Below are positions 55,831 through 64,000 of a DNA stretch of 64,000 nt, in pieces. This DNA comes from Tupaia tana (lineage: Eukaryota; Chordata; Mammalia; Scandentia; Tupaiidae): assembly GCA_026018925.1 (NCBI GenBank), contig JAKSZU010000016.1, positions 57,231,575-57,295,574 of the forward strand. The letters run 5' to 3'. The notes below the pieces were generated by a model. It had not been told where the DNA came from, ran no database searches, and was given only the letters and a program-made list of their open reading frames with translations. Each line of letters opens with the position of its first letter. Within the stretch, counting starts at the first letter, position 1. The position numbers and the translations under genes were made by a program.

Positions 55831-56677
55831 CATGAGGATATGATATGTCGGACTTCAACTCTGCCAGACCCAGTGCCCCTTTCCTTAATAAAAGGAATAT
55901 TTTGTAACACAGTCTTGGTTTTTACTTTCTTGGATTAAATACATAGTTAGCATACCCATTGATGCACATAATTTTACAATGTATATGAAGTCCTAATGAA
56001 CTGTAAAGGAGAAACAAGTAGAGAGTCATGTATAATAACATAATATGCTTATAAGTATGTAAATTCTTACGTACATTAGAAGACAATGAAATGGTCAGAC
56101 GCTTGAATCTGTGTATGGAATTGTCTATAAATCCGGCTGCTATACCTGCAGAGTTCTACAAATACATGGTCATGGCGATTCATGCTAGGAGCTGCCTCAC
56201 CACTGATGTCATGGTTTTCCCAAGTAGAACAACTCTTGGTCAAATCCCAGCAAAGTACAATAGTTTGCATTCTTGGAAATTTTAGTGTATATTGAGCCAT
56301 GCACAGAAGTTTTAGTGTGTATTAAACCATGCACAAAAATTTCTTTGCATGCAATTGGAAAAACATCCTAGGTTTTTCGACTGCACAGATGTCAGTGGGA
56401 TTTAGAAAGCGAATTGAGATTTTGTTGGCTGGGTTATTCCTCATATTCCGATTTGTCTAATATTGCCAAGGGCCACCAGTGCCCTCCAGTCATTGTGACA
56501 GCCAAACCCACTCCTGCAAATTTCTAACATTCCTCCACACCCCCAGGGGCTGGTATCTTAAAATGAGAACCACCGTTTACATTACTTTTACTTCTTTCTT
56601 CCTTTCTTTTCTTCTCCTCCCCCCCCCCCCCCCAACAAATAATAAAACACCTTGAAAAAAAGGAATTTGGGTTGCGG
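55831..56677. other. Unique sequence ending in a poly(C) tract
   Basis: Contains a local 24-bp-scale repeat, GTTTTAGTGTGTATTAAACC next to TTTTAGTGTATATTGAGCC (about 56280-56327), and a C run at 56618-56633. No coding feature. Confidence 0.5.
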
Positions 56678-56932
56678 GGACCTGGCGTAGCAGCCTAATA
56701 GTTAAGGAAGCTGGATCCCCCATGGCCAACCTCAGTTTGAGTCCCAGGCCCAGCAGCTTGAAAAACACAGTGGGTACATGTTTGTACCTGCTCAGAATCC
56801 CAGTAGGGTGGAGAGATGGGAAGAGGGATGGCAGCATGACCTTGCTGCATTGGAGGCTGCTTTCTCTCTCTCATTCTCTGTCTCTCTCTGTGTCTCTAGT
56901 GAGCACACATGCTCTCTGGCAATGACAATTTT
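56678..56932 (+). mobile_element. Family A SINE, old long form
   Basis: GGGACCTGGCGTAGCAGCCT head, CAGTTTGAGTCCCAGGCCCA, GCAGCTTGAAAAACACAGTG, GGGATGGCAGCATGACCTTG and AGCACACATGCTCTCTGGCA. Confidence 0.78.
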
Positions 56933-57376
56933 TTTTGAAAGAATTCATTTTTGCAGTACATTTCCGAAAGTTTACAGGCCCTGTCATTTTCCTGTTAGGC
57001 TTGTTCCCAGTGTCACAGCTTTTGTTGCTGTGAAGGGGATCCTCTTCTCATTTCTGACTACCGGGTGAACAGAAGCTGCTGCCGTTGTGGTTTCCTGTAT
57101 TTGTACAGCAGATCAAGCTGTCTTACTCTCTTATGTGTACAGCTGCTTGTCTGTGTTTTCTAGCTCAGTCACTACATTTTTCGTAAATAATAGTTTTGTC
57201 TTTTCCTTTTGTTGTGTAATATTTGCTGTTGGTTTTCAATTTAAATGATAGGGGTAATTTGTTTTCTTGAAGGTTTGTGTATGACACAGGTATGGTTTTA
57301 AAGGAGAGGCAAAGGTATAGATTATTGAGTACTTTTTCAGTTTTATTTTTATGATCTGTGGTGTTTGTTGTGTATG

Positions 57377-57377
<1 letters not shown>
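56933..57377. other. Unique intronic sequence
   Basis: No repeat or coding feature recognised. Confidence 0.5.

Positions 57378-57407
<30 letters not shown>
57378..57407. repeat. (CA)n microsatellite
   Basis: About 15 uninterrupted AC/CA units followed by TATATATGG. Confidence 0.95.
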
Positions 57408-57412
<5 letters not shown>

Positions 57413-57414
57413 GG

Positions 57415-57632
57415 ATTTTTTTTTTTTAAGTTTTTTTACTTGAAGAAAGCAAAAGAGAAAGACAGGTACCCCCAACAAGCTCTTCGTGCTACAGTCCACC
57501 CCAACTCCCAGCCAGCCTGGATCCCAGGCATGTACACATATATTCATGTGCTGAAGGAGGTCCTGGCATGTGAGTCCAAGACCTTTACATGTGGGTCCAG
57601 CCTTGCCCTTGGTGTGCCATCACTTGACCGCT
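57415..57632 (-). mobile_element. Family B SINE
   Basis: T run at 57417-57428, AGAGAAAGACAGGTACCCCC, CCACCCCAACTCCCAGCCAG, GAGGTCCTGGCATGTGAGTC and GTGTGCCATCACTTGACC. Confidence 0.75.
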
Positions 57633-57732
57633 CGGTGTTTTTGTTTGCTTGTTTTTATTCAGTTTTATTTCTGTTTTTTCATGAAATTCATTTTGTTTTC
57701 AAATTTAGTACAAATTTATAATTATATTTCAC

Positions 57733-57964
57733 TATTTTTAAAAGTTTATTTCTTTTACAAGTGAGAGAGAGAGTGAGAGTGAGCATACATGTGCATCCCC
57801 AACAGGGTCTTGATGGCATGGTCCACCCCAAGCCTTCGCCCCAGATCATGGGCAAGTGTGTTGTGCTGTGTACTCAGGGAAGTCTCCAGGCATGAACCCT
57901 GAACCCTTCCATGTCGGTTAGCCTCACAGAACATTGTGAAACTCTGTGGGCTCTGTCCAGCCTC
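57733..57964 (-). mobile_element. Family B SINE
   Basis: AAAAGTTTATTTCTTTTACA, GAGAGTGAGAGTGAGCATAC, CCCCAACAGGGTCTTGATGG, GGCATGAACCCTGAACCCTT and GGGCTCTGTCCAGCCTCC. A close relative of 57415-57632, the same way round. Confidence 0.78.
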
Positions 57965-57975
57965 CATATTTCTTT

Positions 57976-57980
57976 ACACA

Positions 57981-58029
<49 letters not shown>

Positions 58030-58030
58030 A
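57976..58030. repeat. (CA)n microsatellite, about 55 bp
   Basis: CA dinucleotides with two TA interruptions (CACATACACA motifs) next to the 5' end of the family B SINE at 57733. Confidence 0.95.
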
Positions 58031-58159
58031 GGGTATAATATTTCCCCACACTCCAGTTCCTTGTCTATACAGTTCTTACTCCTCCCCAACTCCCTAACCA
58101 GACAGTAGTTTCTTGGATATTCTTCCAGAGCTTCTTTACATATAAAATAAGATGAATAT

Positions 58160-58460
58160 GTATTATTTTCTTCCATGTTCCACAAAAGTTAGTATATCCT
58201 ATAAATTGTACATGCAGGATCCATCTTCCAACTGCAGTATTTTCCACTGTATGGATATACCAAATGTATCTAACCAGTTCTCTAATGATTACATTTGGGT
58301 TGTGTCCAAACTTGCAGTTCCAACCATGTCCTTGTTTCATTGTGTCTGTATGTTAAATCCTCATGCACCAGACCAAGAGAACTTCATTCATTACTTCGCT
58401 AATGTTGCCAAATTGCCCTCTCCAGAGGTTGTTGGGTTTACAGTCTATTGGCAAAAGAGG
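58160..58460 (+). repeat. Old L1-type LINE fragment
   Basis: CCACTGTATGGATATACCAA, AATGATTACATTTGGGTTGT and AATGTTGCCAAATTGCCCTC, then CAGAGGTTGTTGGGTTTACA, match a widely repeated old L1 segment in order. Confidence 0.6.
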
Positions 58461-59344
58461 GCCCAGAAAGTTTGTATCAAATCTGTATCAAAATCAAACA
58501 AAATTTTTCTAAACCACCCTTAAATTGTAAAAAGTGTATTACAATATAACTTAGATGCAGTTAATTCACCCTTTTTGCTGTACAGTAGGCAGTATAATTT
58601 TAATTTAATTTCCGTTATAAACATGGTGTGTTCTTTTTATAATCACAAGACGAGATTTTTAAGCCCCAAAATGTAATGAATACAACGTTTAAATAAGACT
58701 AGTCAATTGGCACGATCTTATTTCTTTCAGCCTCAGCAGATTTCATCCTTTGGCAAATTCAGAGCATACAGTGCAATACAGAATGATTTTTTTAATGTTT
58801 CTGCCAATTTTGGAGAAGCACCGTAAGACAGATTGACTGTCAAGATGGAAAAGCTTAACAGGGAAGATACATTTATTGAATAATTGAAAGGAAGAGGAAG
58901 TGCATTAGTGATTAGCCACCAAAATGCATGACGCCTAACCGTGCCTCAAGAGACTCACTGTAAATGGGAGTCATGAAAGTGTTCTAGCCCCCAAAGTTCT
59001 GACCAGTCCTCAAACACGTCACTGCTTTGCTTACAGGCTACAGTGTATTGATGGATTGATGGTAGCCGAAGTGTAGGGTTCCAGCAACTCTCTGTAGCTT
59101 TTCTGACATTTACACTGTCTGGTGTGTTTCAGTTTTGTAATAGAATCCTGAATCTACCATTATCTTTGTTGTTTCAGGACTTTTGCTTTTTAGGGGCAGC
59201 TTTGTGAAGACTAGAGAAAAGGTACTTGGTGGCAGAGTTAGGACCAAAACTCAAGCTTTATGGCTTATCAGACTGCCAAATGACCCCCCAGAAAGCAAGT
59301 TTCTTAACTTCTCTGGGTTTACTCCCCGTCCAGTCTGAGAGGGG
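58461..59344. other. Unique, conserved-looking intronic sequence
   Basis: SINE-free. Includes CAGATTGACTGTCAAGATGG at 58830-58849 (TGACTGTCA, a MEIS/TGIF-type word), AATAATTGAAAGG and AGTGATTAGCCACC. Weak regulatory candidate. Confidence 0.35.
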
Positions 59345-59515
59345 TGGACAGGATCCTTGCTACTCAGAGTATGGTTGGAGAATAGCAGCATCGGCATCAC
59401 CTTGGAGACCCTCAGAGAGGCAGACTCTGGAGCCTCACCCACAGCTACTGAATCCAGATCTGCGTTTAATAAGATCTCTTTGGGTGATTTGTATGCATGT
59501 TACAGTTTGAGAAGC
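59345..59515 (+). repeat. MER5A-like hAT-Charlie fragment
   Basis: GCAGCATCGGCATCACCTTG, GAGACCCTCAGAGAGGCAGA, CTGAATCCAGATCTGCGTTT, AATAAGATCTCTTTGGGTGA and TTTGAGAAGCTGGGA follow MER5A in order. Confidence 0.7.
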
Positions 59516-60448
59516 TGGGATGGTCTCCTGGAGTCTGGTCTTGTTTCAAAATTCCATGCTTCTAAGTTTTTTCAGTCACTAATCACAGGTGGTTCGGTAC
59601 AGATTTGCAGCGTCCCACTGGAAAAGTTCTGGTCTTCCCTGTACCTTTCCTGGTTTATCAGTGATGGTGGTGACTGCTACAGTCTCGACACCACTCCTGG
59701 AACTCTAGCTGTGTTTAGGTTGGGATGGAGATAACGGAGCAGCCGGGGAGCTGAGGACGCCAACCCCGCTAGCCTCTGCAGAGCGTTGGGAAGCAAGCCG
59801 AAGCCTTCAGGATGCTGCTTGCAACCTTGCTGGTGTTGTCCAAATTCCATAGGTTCATTAAAGAGCAGAAGATAAAGAGAGTCAGGCCGAACACTGTGTA
59901 GTACTCAGCTTTGTATTTCTCATGTGCAACTTTGGTGGCAAAAGAAAATTTAAATGACATGCTCTGGGTGATGTCCTTTGGGAAAATGAAGCCTTCTTTT
60001 TGAGAGAGAATTTGTTTGGACGTTAATTTTTGGAGGTAATTTGAATGTAAACTTACTAAGATAGACAATATTTACTGATAGATTTATTCTTTATGATTCC
60101 GGTCTGGAGAGAACAGAGTAGCACAACAGGCTAAAACTGTGTTCCCGCCATGGTACCGCCATGGTAGTAATCCTGTATTGGCCGTCCGCATGGGGCATCC
60201 CTGCTCTTGCGCACACAATCTCTCACGGCATAAAATCTCTCTTTTGATTTTGTGATGTTGGGATTTGGGGGCTGTTGGTGCTTTCTGTCCCAGACTAATA
60301 GGCACACATTGTAGGAAGCATGCGGTTTTCGGTTCATTAGTAAGTGGAAATTTATGAAAGAAGAATATGGAGGATTCTGCAAAAGATGATTGAAAAGGCG
60401 TTGTGAGCGACTGCAGAGCCAGGGCCCCTCGCTTTGGCACCAATAGAT
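59516..60448. other. Unique intronic sequence
   Basis: No SINE recognised. Frames of 99-136 residues on the minus strand (59769-60068, 60084-60494) show no known domain and overlap a MITE. Confidence 0.5.
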
Positions 60449-60518
60449 CTGGGTCAGGAGGAAAGCCATGACGCATTTTTGCATAGAAACACACATCACA
60501 GTTTTCCCAACAATCTAA
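60449..60518. mobile_element. Mariner-like MITE 2 copy, decayed
   Basis: CTGGGTCAGGAGGAAAGCCA left end with CATGACGCATTTTTGCATAG inside, and CACAGTTTTCCCAACAATCT right end followed by AATA. It shares CATGACGCA with the copy at 28751. Confidence 0.65.
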
Positions 60519-60654
60519 TAAAAAGAGTCATCTTTCATAATCTAAGGGCTCTTCTGGCTGGATGGGGTCTATCCAATCCAGGAGCTTAAATACTGCCCTT
60601 CAGCCCTGACGTTAGAAACTACGATTTTGGAAAGCCAGAAAATACCATCTTTTT

Positions 60655-60683
60655 TCATTTCTTTTTTTATTTTTCTTCCTTTC

Positions 60684-60714
<31 letters not shown>
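60655..60714. repeat. Pyrimidine tract with (CT)n
   Basis: T-rich then TTCTTCCTTTCTTCC and about 14 CT units to 60714. Confidence 0.9.
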
Positions 60715-61396
60715 AATGAAGTGGGGACCTCCCTTGTGATCCAAGGGGCATTCCTTAAAAATCCTAGCAAGGAGAGTTGGCATCCAGCTCACTTCTGTTC
60801 ACACGTGCACCTTTCACCTCAGTGTTGCTGGGGTCATCGGTGAGCCTGAGGAGGCTGACTTTCGACTGGAAGGTTAGCACTTGCTAAACACAACGCTGTT
60901 TTTCTAAATGTCAAGTGTACCTCTTCAGTCAAACTGGAAAGACGGGAGTGAGGGAAGGCCAAGAAAAAAATATCTGTGTGTTATTAGATAACATTTACTT
61001 CATTTGCTATTGAAAACATTTCTCTTCTGTATATTCAAGAACCGTATTTGTTTTGAAAGGGAAAAATCAACTGGTTGGCTATTGTTTCTTAATCGTGTTC
61101 AATGAAATACTTGGTGGAGATGAAGGAAAACATTCATTTTCAGACACTGGCTAGCCTGGGCTGCTTTCTTGCATGCAGCCTTCTCTGGCCGGCTGCTGCT
61201 CTGCGCCCCGGGGCCCTCGCTGCCTGAGGGGCCACGGCTGTGCCCTCATCTTTCCCCATCGCCATGGCCCCATCCGCAGTGTGCTCATACCCGCTCGCTG
61301 GGCTGTGTGGTCTAGTCCGGGGGTTGGCCTCCCCTCCTGTTCCACGCTCACGTGTCATTGTTGCCTGTGGTTTTGTCTTTGCCTTCCCTCCTACAG
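60715..61396. other. Intron end before the 472-bp exon, with an in-frame open stretch
   Basis: The sequence turns GC-rich from about 61160. An in-frame open stretch with ATG at 61240 and a strong-context ATG (GCCATGG) at 61264 continues without a stop into the exon. The acceptor is ctacag at 61391-61396 after a pyrimidine-rich run. No promoter element is evident. Confidence 0.5.
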
Positions 61397-61868
61397 ATCC
61401 GGAGTTAGGTGTCGGCACGCCACCGGAACATGACAGCCAGGATGCAGGGCCGATTGTCCCCAAGATATCGGGTCTAGAGAGAAGCCAGGAGAAGAGCCAG
61501 GACTGTTGCAAAGAGCCAATCTTTGAGCCCGTGGTGCTTAAAGACCCCTGCCCTCAGGTCCCACCTCCGCTAGCCCAGACCCAGGCGGAGCCTCAGCTCC
61601 GAGCTCCTTCTCCGGCCCCTGACTTGGTGCAGCGCGCAGAGGCCGTGCCTCAGCCCCCTCCTTCAAGTACACAGCCTCCACAGGGCCCGCCTGAGGCCCA
61701 GCTCCAGCCCGCCCCACAGCCGCAGGCGCAGCGGCCACCCCGGCCACAGTCCCCTGCCCAGCTGCTCCACCAGAACCCTGCACCGGTGCAGGCCCACCCT
61801 TCATCTCAGAGCCTCTCCCAGCCACTGTCCGCCTACAACAGCAGTAGCCTAAGCCTCAACAGTTTAAG
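61397..61868 (+). CDS. AUTS2: AUTS2 internal coding exon (probably exon 7), 472 bp, proline-rich
   Basis: The exon runs from CTACAG|ATCCGG to TTTAAG|gtgagc. It begins with the two bases that complete Asp from the previous exon, has 156 full codons and ends with AG of a Ser codon. It opens with [19 protein letters not shown], includes [20 protein letters not shown], and ends with [12 protein letters not shown]; all match my memory of human AUTS2. The middle and end are Pro/Gln/Ala-rich, with PQPPP-, [10 protein letters not shown] and [14 protein letters not shown] words. This is the first proline-rich region of AUTS2, upstream of the HX-repeat and AUTS2-family domain, and is thought to serve protein contacts. 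High GC and CpG here contrast with the surrounding intron. Frames on the opposite strand (61538-61825, 61140-61511) are shadows. Confidence 0.95.

Positions 61869-64000
<2,132 letters not shown>

Larger units (their letters stand above)
906..61396 (+). other. AUTS2: AUTS2 intron of about 60.5 kb between the 52-bp and 472-bp exons
   Basis: A GT-AG intron running from gtaagg at 906 to ctacag at 61391-61396. It joins phase 1 to phase 1. Its size fits the known very long introns in the 5' half of AUTS2. It is filled with lineage-specific SINEs, older MIR/L2/L1M/MER5 remnants, small DNA-transposon MITEs, simple repeats and several repeat-poor blocks listed separately. I see no convincing additional exon inside it, but short alternative exons cannot be excluded without transcripts. 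Confidence 0.85.

Noticed and set aside
8283-57964. Regularly recurring 20-30 bp words, at first suggestive of a repeat array
   Set aside because: They are dispersed SINE boxes with poly(A) tails and target duplications, in both orientations; not CRISPR or satellite.
61140-61511. Minus-strand frames opposite the 472-bp exon (also 61538-61825)
   Set aside because: Shadows of GC-rich coding sequence on the + strand; no independent protein match or splice signal.

Overview
The window is a piece of a mammalian protein-coding gene, almost all of it intron. Three short + strand exons splice in frame and encode a central, proline/glutamine-rich part of AUTS2 (activator of transcription and developmental regulator): 854-905, 61397-61868 and 63194-63447. 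The first two are separated by an intron of about 60.5 kb. Both window ends lie in further introns. The exons are probably numbers 6, 7 and 8 of the full-length gene, but that numbering is from memory of the human gene. No other gene, no RNA gene with intact structure, no CRISPR array and no bacterial or viral operon is visible. Nearly all open frames in the window are chance frames or read-through of SINEs and simple repeats.

Organism: a placental mammal that is not a rodent, lagomorph, carnivore or anthropoid primate, because no Alu, B1/B2, CSINE or CAN element was recognised. The commonest repeat is a lineage-specific tRNA-derived SINE, called family A here. It is about 260 bp in its young form, begins GGGACCAGCAGTTAGCGTAA, and ends in a CT-rich tract, CCCTATAGCAAAAACCTC and poly(A). 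A second tRNA-like SINE, family B, ends in GAAGAAATAAATA. Three older copies are tRNA-like/7SL composite SINEs. That composite structure is known from tree shrews (Tu SINEs), so Scandentia (Tupaia) is my best guess, with moderate confidence.

Layout: 1-853 end of the preceding intron; 854-905 exon; 906-8280 intron poor in young repeats, with a 49-bp minisatellite at 5 kb and a homeodomain-site-rich candidate enhancer at about 7 kb; 8.3-10.2 kb repeat cluster; 10.5-11.1 kb MIRs; 15-23.6 kb dense SINEs with several nested insertions into MER5, L1M-like and family B elements; 26.2-29.5 kb SINE-free; 29.5-34.7 kb SINE-rich, with an 86-bp tandem duplication at 31.1 kb; 36-41.2 kb SINE-rich; 43.5-46.8 kb SINE pile-up; 49.3-52.7 kb SINE-free; 52.7-58 kb SINEs and CA tracts; 58-61.4 kb mostly unique; then the two downstream exons with a 1.3 kb intron between them.

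The coding exons follow GT-AG rules with matching phases (0/1, 1/2, 2/1). Large AUTS2 introns are known to hold developmental enhancers. Four repeat-poor, homeobox-motif-rich stretches (about 7.0-7.5, 23.9-24.0, 38.6-38.8 and 53.7-54.1 kb) are the best candidates here. I found no clearly novel biological system. The most distinctive signals are a small TA-flanked mariner-like MITE family, a long/short split within family A, a head-to-head SINE deletion junction, a recent 86-bp duplication, and a tandem CAG-CAG splice acceptor in the third exon. Repeat boundaries are by eye and are good to roughly 5-20 bp unless a target-site duplication is given.
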